A stretch of 64,000 bases of DNA. Origin: Bacillus gaemokensis (GTDB lineage: Bacteria > Bacillota > Bacilli > Bacillales > Bacillaceae_G). Position numbers and translations under genes: made by a program. The notes below the pieces were generated by a model that made no database searches, was not told the DNA's origin, and worked only from the letters and a program-made list of their open reading frames with translations. The DNA lies in NCBI RefSeq assembly GCF_001590835.1, contig NZ_LTAQ01000001.1, positions 208,357 through 272,356 of the forward strand. Reading direction: 5' to 3'. Each line of letters starts with the position of its first letter. Position 1 is the stretch's first letter. This document shows, in pieces, positions 9,290 to 17,942 of the stretch.

Positions 9290-10264
9290 TTACATCCACA
9301 CCCCGATATAAATTCCTAATACTGCTAATAAAAATCCTACAGACCAGAATGTTACAACAACACGCCATTCTGACCAACCACATAGTTCATAGTGATGATG
9401 CAGTGGACTCATTTTAAAAACACGTTTTCCTGTCGTTTTAAATGAAATAACTTGAATGATAACAGATAAAGTTTCCATTACAAATACGCCGCCAATAACC
9501 ACAAGTAATAATTCTTGTTTTAATACAATTGCTACCGCAGCTATTGCCCCACCTAAAGCAAGAGATCCTGTATCTCCCATAAAAACTTTAGCTGGATTTG
9601 CATTAAACACTAAAAACCCAAGTACTGCTCCAACAACTGCCATACAAAAAATCGCTACCGCATATTGTTCTTGAGCTACTGCAATAATGCTAAACGCTCC
9701 AAATGCAATTGCCGCTGTCCCTGATAACAACCCATCTAAACCATCCGTTAAGTTAACTGCATTTGATCCTCCAATAAGCATAATAAGAACCAGAATAAAA
9801 TATGCCCAGTGCAAATCAAATTCAATCCCCGTTCCAGGAACCATTAAACGCGTATCAAATCCTATACCTTTAGCAATTACAAAAAATGCAATTGCAATCA
9901 CAAGTTGACCCATTAATTTTTGTTTTGATGTTAAACCAAGATTTCTCTTTTTAACAACTTTTATATAGTCATCTAAGAAACCAATCAATCCATAACCGAA
10001 TGTAACTAATAATAGTAATGATACTTCCGCACCTAAATGATTAAATTTAATCGCCATTATAAGGGTTGTCACCATCATAGACACATAAATGACAATACCA
10101 CCCATTGTTGGCGTTCCTGATTTTTTTTGATGTGATTTTGGACCTTCATCACGAATGCTCTGTCCAAACTTCAATTTGCGTAAAAATGGAATAAACAATG
10201 GCGAAAGGGCAACAGAAATTAAGAACGCTACCCCAGCCGTTACTAATAAACCTTGTTCAAGCAC
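9290..10264 (-). CDS. mraY: Phospho-MurNAc-pentapeptide transferase MraY
   Basis: Integral membrane enzyme that loads phospho-MurNAc-pentapeptide on undecaprenyl phosphate to give lipid I. The 324 residues form about ten membrane segments with the family motifs [32 protein letters not shown] and SPLHHHYE. These include the catalytic Asp residues and the His-rich loop. The start is GTG at 10264 with AGGGGGA upstream; the longer frame adds six residues without a better ribosome site. The stop codon touches the murD start. Confidence 0.97.
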   Translation of the reverse strand: MLEQGLLVTAGVAFLISVALSPLFIPFLRKLKFGQSIRDEGPKSHQKKSGTPTMGGIVIYVSMMVTTLIMAIKFNHLGAEVSLLLLVTFGYGLIGFLDDYIKVVKKRNLGLTSKQKLMGQLVIAIAFFVIAKGIGFDTRLMVPGTGIEFDLHWAYFILVLIMLIGGSNAVNLTDGLDGLLSGTAAIAFGAFSIIAVAQEQYAVAIFCMAVVGAVLGFLVFNANPAKVFMGDTGSLALGGAIAAVAIVLKQELLLVVIGGVFVMETLSVIIQVISFKTTGKRVFKMSPLHHHYELCGWSEWRVVVTFWSVGFLLAVLGIYIGVWM

Positions 10265-10286
10265 ATGTAGTCCCCCTCTCATGTTG

Positions 10287-11762
10287 TTACTCTTTGTTGT
10301 TTAAACGCTCGGTGATTGCTTCTTTCGCAACTTCACGATCGTCAAAATGATGTACATCTTTTCCAATAATTTGATACGTTTCATGGCCTTTTCCAGCAAT
10401 GATAATGATATCTTCTGCTTTTACTTCTGAAATCGCATGAAAAATCGCTTCTTTTCGATCAACAATTACCTCATAATTATTCCCTTTTGCACCTGTTAAC
10501 ATATCATCCAAAATTGCTTGTGGGTCTTCACTTCTTGGATTATCTGAAGTGTAGATTGCATGAGTCGCAAACTCTGTAGCAACGCTCGCCATAATCGGTC
10601 TTTTCGTTCGATCACGGTCGCCACCACAACCAACGATGCAATACACATTCCCTTTTGCAAATTGCTTTGCTGTTGTTAACACATTTTCCAAACTATCTGG
10701 GGTATGAGCATAATCGACAATGACTGTATAATCCTGTCCGCCATCCACAACCTCAAAACGTCCTGGAACTCCATGCAAATTCTTCACAACATCAATAATT
10801 GTTTGCAAGTTCACACCAGAAACAAGCCCAGCTGCTGTTGCAGCTAAAACATTGTATACATTAAACTTGCCAATTAACTTCATTGTAATATTAATACTTT
10901 CATTCGGCGTAACAAGAGTAAATGATGTACCACCGCTCGTCATAACAATATCTTTTGCCATAATATCGCTACGTGTATCAATTCCATACGTAATAACAGT
11001 AGCCGCAGTACTTCTCATATACTCTTCTGCTGCTGAATCATCACTATTTAATACCGCATACTTTTCACGATTATGATGATAACTATTGCCAAGCTGCGCA
11101 AAAAGCAGGCCCTTTGCATGCTTATATTCTTCCATCGTTTTATGATAATCTAAATGATCTTGTGTTAAATTTGTAAATACTGCAACATCATAATCACAGC
11201 CATGCACACGCCCAAGAGCTAATGCATGTGAAGAAACTTCCATTACTGCACTATTTACGTTTTTCTCAATCATACGGTGAAACGTTTGTTGAAGTGTCAG
11301 TGCATCTGGCGTTGTATTTTTCACCTCGAATGTTTCATCACCAATTTTCATATTAATTGTTCCAATTAACCCTGTTTTATGACCGTGTGCTCGCATAATT
11401 TCATCCATAATGTGCGATGTTGTTGTCTTTCCATTTGTACCTGTAATTCCAATTAAATGCAACTTCTGCGTTGGCTGCCCATAAAAATAATCAGCTAACA
11501 CAGCTAATGAACGATAGGTATTTTTCACAAGTACAACTGGAACGTCAACATCAATCGGTCTTTCCGCAACAATAGCAGCCGCACCTTGCGCGGCTGCTTG
11601 TTTAGCAAAATCATGGCTATCAACCGTATACCCTTTCATACATACAAATAAGCTTCCATTTGTTACCTTACGTGAATCAGCTTCAATGGATGTAATTTCT
11701 GGATTTTCTTTTGGAACAACTGGAAAATCATGCAAACATGATACAAGTGTGTGCAACTTCAT
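10287..11762 (-). CDS. murE: UDP-MurNAc-tripeptide synthetase MurE (meso-DAP type)
   Basis: ATP-dependent ligase that adds the third residue of the stem peptide. The 491 residues contain [35 protein letters not shown] and [13 protein letters not shown]. The substrate-selecting motif is DNPRSEDP, whose DNPR form marks specificity for meso-diaminopimelate rather than lysine and fits Bacillus peptidoglycan. ATG is preceded by GAGGG. The 268-base gap to spoVD holds an inverted repeat but no gene. Confidence 0.97.
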   Translation of the reverse strand: MKLHTLVSCLHDFPVVPKENPEITSIEADSRKVTNGSLFVCMKGYTVDSHDFAKQAAAQGAAAIVAERPIDVDVPVVLVKNTYRSLAVLADYFYGQPTQKLHLIGITGTNGKTTTSHIMDEIMRAHGHKTGLIGTINMKIGDETFEVKNTTPDALTLQQTFHRMIEKNVNSAVMEVSSHALALGRVHGCDYDVAVFTNLTQDHLDYHKTMEEYKHAKGLLFAQLGNSYHHNREKYAVLNSDDSAAEEYMRSTAATVITYGIDTRSDIMAKDIVMTSGGTSFTLVTPNESINITMKLIGKFNVYNVLAATAAGLVSGVNLQTIIDVVKNLHGVPGRFEVVDGGQDYTVIVDYAHTPDSLENVLTTAKQFAKGNVYCIVGCGGDRDRTKRPIMASVATEFATHAIYTSDNPRSEDPQAILDDMLTGAKGNNYEVIVDRKEAIFHAISEVKAEDIIIIAGKGHETYQIIGKDVHHFDDREVAKEAITERLNNKE

Positions 11763-11817
11763 TTCACTAAACCCTCTCTACATTGTTTATTTATCTCTTA
11801 CTTAACAGACAATTCAT

Positions 11818-11857
11818 ACCTCTCGTCTTCCATTCATGAAGAATCAGGACGAGAGGT
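11818..11857. repeat. inverted repeat in the spoVD-murE gap
   Basis: ACCTCTCGTC and GACGAGAGGT form a 10-bp stem with a 20-base loop that itself contains TTCATGAA. There is no T run on either side, so it is not an ordinary terminator. A second small inverted repeat built on AGCTC lies nearby (about 11868-11886). The rest of 11763-12030 has no gene. Confidence 0.5.
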
Positions 11858-12030
11858 TATTGCCTAAGAGCTCGAAAAACAGCTCCATTCATCAATGAAA
11901 CATATACTAGTCTCAACTGAACAACTTCATTTTATCTTCTCTTCACAGAAATTCAATTTTTTATGAAAACAAGTCTTCTAAGTTGAACTAACTTCCACCA
12001 ATTGTATCATAAAACACAACCACTTACCCT

Positions 12031-13947
12031 TTAATTGCCGAAGTAAATTCTAATTTTCGAACCCTCTTTTACTTTAGCACCCGCTTCTGGCGATTGTTTA
12101 ATTACTTTCTCTCCTTCACCACTTACATCAAGTTGTAAGTCTACAAGCTGGGTTTGTAAGTCTTTCTTCTTCATCCCAATTAAATCAGGAACTTCTATCG
12201 TAGGAGTATCGCCCCATTTATATTCTTTTTCGACTTGCTCCTTGCGTGGTTCTACTCCCATAACAGGTAGCACATCACGAAGAATATTTCCTACAATTGG
12301 TGCAGTAACAACTCCACCGAATTGAGTAATTCCTTTAGGGTTATCAACCGCAACATACACAACAATTTGCGGATCATCTGCTGGAGCAAAACCAATAAAA
12401 GATACAATATAATTATTATCTAAATACTTTCCATCCTTCACCTTTTGAGCAGTTCCCGTTTTTCCACCAACACGATAACCATCAATATACGCTTTTTTAC
12501 CAGAACCTTTTGCCACAACGTTCTCTAACGCATATCGAACTTTTTCTGATGTTTCCTTGGAAATAACATTTCGTTTCTCTACTGGTGTTTTCTTTCTTAC
12601 CACTTGGTTATTAGATGGATCAACAAATTCCTTCGCAATATACGGCTGATATAATGTCCCACCATTTACAGCTGCTGCCACTGCTGCAACTTGCTGAATT
12701 GGTGTAACAGACACCCCTTGCCCGAAAGCAGTTGTTGCTTGTTCAACTGGTCCAACTTTTTTTAAGTCAAATAGAATTCCTTTACCTTCTCCTTGCAAGT
12801 CAATTCCTGTCTTCTGCCCGAAACCAAAATCATGAATATATTCAAATAACTTCTCTTTCCCGAGACGTTCTCCTAATTCAACAAAACCTGGGTTACAAGA
12901 GTTTTGGACGACTTCCAAAAATGTTTGACTACCATGTCCACCAGCTTTCCAGCAACGTAACCTAGCCCCGTCAACTTCAGCTGCTCCATCATCATAAAAC
13001 GTATCTTTCTCTAAGTCTACTAATTTTTCATTTAAAGCGGCAGCCAAGGTAATGATTTTAAAGGTCGATCCTGGCTCATATGTACTCCATACAGGCAAGT
13101 TTCGATTAAACACTTCTGGTGAAACACTTTGAAAGTCTGCTGGATCAAAACTTGGGCGACTCGACATCCCTAAAATCTCACCATTTTTCGGGTTCATCGC
13201 GATTGCTATCATACCGTCTGGATTATACGTAGAATCTGCAATATTCAGTTCTCTCTCCATAATCGTATTGATTCGAGAATCAATTGTTAACTTTAAATCC
13301 AAACCAGCCTCTGGTTTTTTAAAATCATCCCCGACATTCGGCATACGTTGTCCTTTCGCATCCGCAAAAAAGCGAATATGTCCTTTATCACCATTTAGTT
13401 CTTTATCATAATACGCTTCTAAGCCCATAAGCCCTTGGTTGTCACTACCAGCAAAACCTAATACATGCGATAAATATTTTCCAAACGGATAATAACGAAT
13501 CGAATCTTCGGCAATATAAACGCCTTTTAAACTTAAAGTACGTACTTCCTTCGCTTTATCGTGGGAAATTTTCCTCCCGCCTTTATCCAATCTTACAATT
13601 GACTCTTTTTTTGTAACCCGTTTATAAATCTCCTCTTTTTCCACACCTAAAACTGCAGCTAATTTCTCTGCAGTCTCTGCTGGTTTTTCAATTTGCCTTG
13701 GTACAACAAAGACAGTTGGTGCACTTTTATTTGTTGCAAGTTCCACACCATTTCGATCTAAAATTTTTCCTCGCTCAGGCTCAAAAGTAATATTACGACT
13801 CCAAGAATCCTTCGCACGATCTGTTAACATATTTCCAAGAAAAAACTGTACATATCCAAGACGAATATCAATGATTGTGAAAATGAGTATACCTGATACA
13901 AGTATAAAAATAAGTCGTTTTCTAACCGTTACATTCGATACACGCAT
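12031..13947 (-). CDS. spoVD: SpoVD, sporulation-specific class B penicillin-binding protein
   Basis: Membrane-anchored D,D-transpeptidase that crosslinks cortex peptidoglycan during sporulation, partner of SpoVE. The 638 residues have one N-terminal membrane segment (about 12-32), a dimerisation region, and a transpeptidase domain with STFK (Ser294), SCN (350-352) and KTGTA (496-500). One C-terminal PASTA domain (about 572-638) follows, as in B. subtilis SpoVD. The ATG lies at the base of a 14-bp hairpin whose loop holds the Shine-Dalgarno AAGGGGGG, and a SigE-type promoter starts inside that hairpin. Confidence 0.97.
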   Translation of the reverse strand: MRVSNVTVRKRLIFILVSGILIFTIIDIRLGYVQFFLGNMLTDRAKDSWSRNITFEPERGKILDRNGVELATNKSAPTVFVVPRQIEKPAETAEKLAAVLGVEKEEIYKRVTKKESIVRLDKGGRKISHDKAKEVRTLSLKGVYIAEDSIRYYPFGKYLSHVLGFAGSDNQGLMGLEAYYDKELNGDKGHIRFFADAKGQRMPNVGDDFKKPEAGLDLKLTIDSRINTIMERELNIADSTYNPDGMIAIAMNPKNGEILGMSSRPSFDPADFQSVSPEVFNRNLPVWSTYEPGSTFKIITLAAALNEKLVDLEKDTFYDDGAAEVDGARLRCWKAGGHGSQTFLEVVQNSCNPGFVELGERLGKEKLFEYIHDFGFGQKTGIDLQGEGKGILFDLKKVGPVEQATTAFGQGVSVTPIQQVAAVAAAVNGGTLYQPYIAKEFVDPSNNQVVRKKTPVEKRNVISKETSEKVRYALENVVAKGSGKKAYIDGYRVGGKTGTAQKVKDGKYLDNNYIVSFIGFAPADDPQIVVYVAVDNPKGITQFGGVVTAPIVGNILRDVLPVMGVEPRKEQVEKEYKWGDTPTIEVPDLIGMKKKDLQTQLVDLQLDVSGEGEKVIKQSPEAGAKVKEGSKIRIYFGN

Positions 13948-13987
13948 ATTGGAACAAGCCCCCCTTACGCCTAGCTTGTTCCAATAT
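13946..13987 (-). promoter_or_regulatory. hairpin sequestering the spoVD translation start
   Basis: A perfect 14-bp inverted repeat (13987-13974 with 13959-13946; core TTGGAACAAGC) encloses a 14-base loop. The 3' arm ends inside the spoVD ATG, and AAGGGGGG (13966-13959) lies in the loop. There is no T run after it, so it is not a terminator. In a read-through transcript from pbpB the start site would be closed. Confidence 0.75.
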
Positions 13988-14011
13988 ATGCTTGTACCTA
14001 TTTGAATAGAA
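13983..14011 (-). promoter_or_regulatory. SigE-type promoter for spoVD
   Basis: On the minus strand TTCTATT (14011-14005), 14 bases, then CATATATT (13990-13983). The SigE consensus is KMATATT, 14-15 bases, CATACANT; this gives 5 of 7 and 7 of 8. The expected start near 13976 would remove most of the 5' arm of the start-site hairpin. B. subtilis spoVD is SigE-dependent, in agreement. Confidence 0.65.
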
Positions 14012-14100
14012 CTTTTTACTCTTCCTTACTTACATAGCTAAATGTTTCATCTCATCCTACAATTCGCAGAAAGTACTGCCTCACTCATTTAATTTTCACC

Positions 14101-16248
14101 TTATGGTTTTTCTGCCTCTTGTTGCGGCTCTAGTGGAGGCACAAGTGTTACAGCTAATTCTGTACCAGGTTGTAACAACGCTTCTTCTGCTACACTTTGC
14201 TCTGTCACATATCCTGTACCAGATGGTTTCAAGTTAAGATTTAACGTTTTCGCTAAATTCATAACATCACGAAGTGCCCACCCTTGTATATTTGGCATTT
14301 TAGGATTATCTCCTACTAAGAAGACACGATCACCCTTCAATGTTTTTTCAGTCGCTTTCGGTACCTGTTGTTTCACTTTACCTTCACCTAATATAACCGG
14401 GCGGAATTTCGCTTTTTCTAATGTCGCTTTCGCTTCTTCCATTGTTTTCCCAGTAACATCTGGAACAACTGCTTGTTGTTCTTTCACATACTTTTTCGGA
14501 TCTTTTACTTCATGTGGTTTAATTTTCAAATACTCTAAACTGTTTTTCGTTACAGACTTAAACATCTCAGCAAGAGGTTGTGCTCCGTATTCATTATCTT
14601 TTAGTTTCGGTTGCTTAATTGCTAAGTATACAATCAGCTGAGGATCATCCATCGGTGCCATACCTAGGAATGAGAAAATATAATTTTCTCTTCCAGTCAT
14701 ATATCCACCTTTGCCATCAGGAATTTGCGCTGTCCCTGTTTTACCACCAACTGAATACCCATCAATCTTATACGCATTCCCGGTACCTTTCGGCGATGTG
14801 ACAACACGTTCTAGTAATTGCCTCACTTGTGCCGCTGTTTCTTTTGAAATGGGCTTTCCTACTTCTTCTGGTTTATGTTGTAATTTCACTTTATCTGTTA
14901 TGGGATCTACAATTCGATCAATGGTATATGGTTTCATCATTTTTCCGTCATTTGCAATTGCTGTTGCAGCTTGTACAAGCTGCATCGGTGTTACAGTTGA
15001 CCCTTGTCCAAAGGCTGTTGTTACCTGTTGAATTTGTTGATCAAATATAATTTTATTTTCAGCTTCACCAGGTAAGTCAATATGCGTTTTTTCATCCATT
15101 CCAAATTTATGAATATATTGACGGAAACGATCAGATCCAAGTTTTTGATCTCCTAAAATCGCAAACGCAACATTTGAAGAACGTTCAACCCCTTCGTCAA
15201 ACGTAATAGATCCCCAACCTGCACCGCCATTATGATCTCTTATTTTACGATTTCCAACTGGATACGTACCTGATTGGTAATACTCCTGTCCATTATATAC
15301 ACCTTCATTGATTGCCGCCGCTAATGTAAAGATTTTCATTGTAGATCCTGGTTCAAATGCATTTGCAATTGGATCATTTAAAAAGTATTGAATATCACGC
15401 TTATTTGGATCATAACTAGGGCTACTAGACATCGCTAACACTTTTCCCGTTTTCGGATCCGCAACAACCCCAATTAACATTTCAGGTTCATAGTGTTTAT
15501 CAGCAGCTTTCATCGCATCTTCTAAAAAGCTTTGAATTCGCTGATCTATTGTTAGATACACGTTATCTCCATTTTTCGGTGCCTTTACATTTACTTTTCC
15601 ACCTTCAAGAGAAACACCGTTACGCCCCCCTGTATACGCTACACTTCCATTAGAAGCACGTAAATACTTATCTAGACTTTGTTCTAATCCAAATTTCCCT
15701 TCTGCAATTCCTTTATCATTAGGTTTGGCAAAACCTAATATGTAAGAAGCAAAGTCTCCATTTGGGTATACTCTCGCTTTCTCAGTAACAAATGAGATCC
15801 CTGGTATGTCAAGAGCTTCTATTTGATCTTTTTTCTCTTTCGTCAAATTCTTGCCTAGCGTTCCAAACTCCACTTGTGTTCTATCTTTGTTTAAATACGC
15901 TAAAACTTCATCTTCATTTTTTTCAAGTACACCCGCAATTTTTTTTGCAGCATCCTTTTTATCTTTTACAGGGGCATCACCCTTCAACTCCGCAACGAGT
16001 TTATATGAGTTTGCATCTTGCGCTAACACATGCCCGTTTTGATCGTAAATCGTTCCACGATTCGCTTCTAATACACCGTTTTTATTATGCTTATTTTTTG
16101 CAAGTTCCTTTAAGTCTTGATCATACACTGTTTCTGTTGCTTGAATATAAAAAAATCGGGCTAACAACAGCAAAAAGAGCAGGAGGAAAAATATCATAAA
16201 GTAACCTGCTCCCCTATTGGTATGAAATTTGTCCATATTTATCTTCAT
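14101..16248 (-). CDS. pbpB: PBP2B, divisome transpeptidase (FtsI homologue)
   Basis: Septal class B penicillin-binding protein that crosslinks peptidoglycan with FtsW. The 715 residues have one membrane helix (about 16-35), a pedestal region, and a transpeptidase domain with STMK (Ser302), SSN (357-359) and KTGTA (503-507). Two C-terminal PASTA domains follow (about 590-705). It follows ftsL by 21 bases in the rsmH-ftsL-pbpB operon. GGTGTGAAG precedes the ATG at a slightly long distance. No terminator follows, so read-through into spoVD is expected. Confidence 0.97.
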   Translation of the reverse strand: MKINMDKFHTNRGAGYFMIFFLLLFLLLLARFFYIQATETVYDQDLKELAKNKHNKNGVLEANRGTIYDQNGHVLAQDANSYKLVAELKGDAPVKDKKDAAKKIAGVLEKNEDEVLAYLNKDRTQVEFGTLGKNLTKEKKDQIEALDIPGISFVTEKARVYPNGDFASYILGFAKPNDKGIAEGKFGLEQSLDKYLRASNGSVAYTGGRNGVSLEGGKVNVKAPKNGDNVYLTIDQRIQSFLEDAMKAADKHYEPEMLIGVVADPKTGKVLAMSSSPSYDPNKRDIQYFLNDPIANAFEPGSTMKIFTLAAAINEGVYNGQEYYQSGTYPVGNRKIRDHNGGAGWGSITFDEGVERSSNVAFAILGDQKLGSDRFRQYIHKFGMDEKTHIDLPGEAENKIIFDQQIQQVTTAFGQGSTVTPMQLVQAATAIANDGKMMKPYTIDRIVDPITDKVKLQHKPEEVGKPISKETAAQVRQLLERVVTSPKGTGNAYKIDGYSVGGKTGTAQIPDGKGGYMTGRENYIFSFLGMAPMDDPQLIVYLAIKQPKLKDNEYGAQPLAEMFKSVTKNSLEYLKIKPHEVKDPKKYVKEQQAVVPDVTGKTMEEAKATLEKAKFRPVILGEGKVKQQVPKATEKTLKGDRVFLVGDNPKMPNIQGWALRDVMNLAKTLNLNLKPSGTGYVTEQSVAEEALLQPGTELAVTLVPPLEPQQEAEKP

Positions 16249-16269
16249 ATTTGCTTCACACCTATTGTA

Positions 16270-16632
16270 TTAATGTAAACCTTTCACATTATTCGCATTA
16301 ATTTCTAGCCCGTGTTTTTTTGCGATTTCTGCGATACGCTCATAACGACTTAACTTTTCAACTTCAGCTTGTAACTCTTGATTTGATTTTTGCTGTTTAA
16401 CAATTTCACTCTCTATATTTGCTGCTTCCGCATTAACTTGATATAGTCCCGCTTTATTTCCAATAAAAGCGACACAGGAATATAATAAAAAGCCAATAAA
16501 AGCGACATACAACAATTTTTCAATTCTTGTGATTTTTGTTTTCACCTTTGGTTGTATTGCCTGCTGCGGGGCTTGAGATTCTACTTGTTCCTGTACTTGT
16601 TGTTGTTTATACTTTACAGCTAAATTTGTCAT
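16270..16632 (-). CDS. ftsL: Cell division protein FtsL
   Basis: Small bitopic divisome protein that complexes with DivIB and DivIC. The 120 residues have a Gln-rich cytoplasmic tail, one membrane segment (about 40-58), and an extracellular coiled coil (about 62-105; NIESEIVKQQKSNQELQAEV). Sequence alone is weak evidence for this fast-evolving family, but size, topology and position between rsmH and pbpB make the call firm. GGAG lies eight bases before the ATG. Confidence 0.93.
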   Translation of the reverse strand: MTNLAVKYKQQQVQEQVESQAPQQAIQPKVKTKITRIEKLLYVAFIGFLLYSCVAFIGNKAGLYQVNAEAANIESEIVKQQKSNQELQAEVEKLSRYERIAEIAKKHGLEINANNVKGLH

Positions 16633-16647
16633 ACCTCTCTCTCCTTT

Positions 16648-17580
16648 TTATCGTTTTTCGGCGATTCGTAGTTTCGAAGAACGCGCCCGATTATTCTCTT
16701 CTAACTCTATATCAGAAGGTAAAATCGGCTTTCTTGTAATGAGCTTTAGTTTCGGCTTAAACTCATCTGGAATAATTGGTAACCCTGGAGGAAGTTGTGG
16801 TGTTGTACTGTTTCTTTTAAATGTTGTTTTACATATACGGTCTTCTAACGAGTGGAACGTAATAACACTAATTCTTCCGCCCGGCTTGACCATTTCAATC
16901 GCTGCTTCCAGTGCCTCTTCAAATACTTTCAACTCGTCGTTTACAGCAATTCGAATTGCTTGGAATACTCGTTTAGCAGGGTGTCCGCCCGTTCTACGAG
17001 CCGGAGCAGGAATTCCTTCTTTAATTAATTCTACTAACTCGCCGGTTGTTTCAATCGCCTTATTCTCACGATACGCTTCAATCTTCCTTGCAATTTGCTT
17101 AGAAAACTTCTCTTCACCATATTGAAAAAAGATTCTTACAAGTTGTTCATATGACCAGCTGTTTACAACATCATATGCCGTTAATGGGGCATCTTGATCC
17201 ATTCGCATATCTAATGGTGCATCATGATGATAACTAAAGCCACGTTCTGGTGTATCTAGTTGCGGGGATGAAACACCTAAATCGAATAAAATCCCATCTA
17301 CTTCTGTTATTCCTAATTCATGTAGTTTTTCTGATAAGTAGCGAAAATTACTCTTTACCGTTATAAATTGATCACCATAAGAAGAAAATCTTTCTTTTGC
17401 ATTTTGAATCGCAATTTCATCTTGATCAAATGCAATTAATTTTCCTCCTTCTGTTAGCTGAGATAATAAGTAAGAACTATGTCCTCCTCCCCCCAGCGTA
17501 CAGTCTACATATGTACCACCTGGTTTTATATCCAAACCATCTACCGTTTCTTTCAAAAGAACTGTTACGTGTTTAAACAT
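16648..17580 (-). CDS. rsmH: 16S rRNA (cytosine-1402-N4) methyltransferase RsmH
   Basis: SAM-dependent methyltransferase (formerly MraW) that modifies C1402 in the ribosomal P site. The 310 residues show [11 protein letters not shown] (SAM loop), [29 protein letters not shown] and FHSLEDR near the C terminus. ATG at 17580 has AGGTG upstream; the longer frame is rejected. It is the first gene of the operon here, because mraZ, which normally precedes it in Bacillus, is absent. Confidence 0.97.
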   Translation of the reverse strand: MFKHVTVLLKETVDGLDIKPGGTYVDCTLGGGGHSSYLLSQLTEGGKLIAFDQDEIAIQNAKERFSSYGDQFITVKSNFRYLSEKLHELGITEVDGILFDLGVSSPQLDTPERGFSYHHDAPLDMRMDQDAPLTAYDVVNSWSYEQLVRIFFQYGEEKFSKQIARKIEAYRENKAIETTGELVELIKEGIPAPARRTGGHPAKRVFQAIRIAVNDELKVFEEALEAAIEMVKPGGRISVITFHSLEDRICKTTFKRNSTTPQLPPGLPIIPDEFKPKLKLITRKPILPSDIELEENNRARSSKLRIAEKR

Positions 17581-17914
17581 TGTTGCACCTACTTTTTGCA
17601 AAATAATTATGTTGAATGCCTCTCTTTCTCCTTCCTAACAAACCTTGGAGAAATAAACGCTGTTAAAACGCGATTCATTCAACTTACCATGAGTGGAAAT
17701 CTAATATCCACAAATCGCAGTCTCATTTTATTATATACTAAATTTTATCATCTTTTGCGGGAATTTAAATAAAAACATGTCGAAAAACATAATAATACGT
17801 TTACATTTTGTTCTATTTTGTCATATACATGTTTTTTCCCCAGCAATATCGATTCACAACCAATTTGTTTTATAATTCAAAAATCTTTTAGAGGTAATTC
17901 CACAAAACAAAAAT
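17581..17914 (-). promoter_or_regulatory. promoter region of rsmH-ftsL-pbpB lacking mraZ, with an exact 0A box
   Basis: This 334-base AT-rich gap holds no gene on either strand. TGTCGAA at 17778-17784 matches the Spo0A box exactly. A TATAAT (minus strand, near 17735) lies about 150 bases before the rsmH start but lacks a clear -35. No trace of an MraZ reading frame or of repeated GTGG-type MraZ boxes is visible. Confidence 0.4.
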
Positions 17915-17942
17915 AAAATCCTGCTCCTAAGAGCAAGATTTT
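17915..17942 (-). terminator. intrinsic terminator after bshC
   Basis: AAAATCCTGCTC pairs with GAGCAAGATTTT (one mismatch) around a 4-base loop. On the minus strand TTATTTTTGTTTT follows. It overlaps the bshC stop codon and separates bshC from the rsmH operon. Confidence 0.8.
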
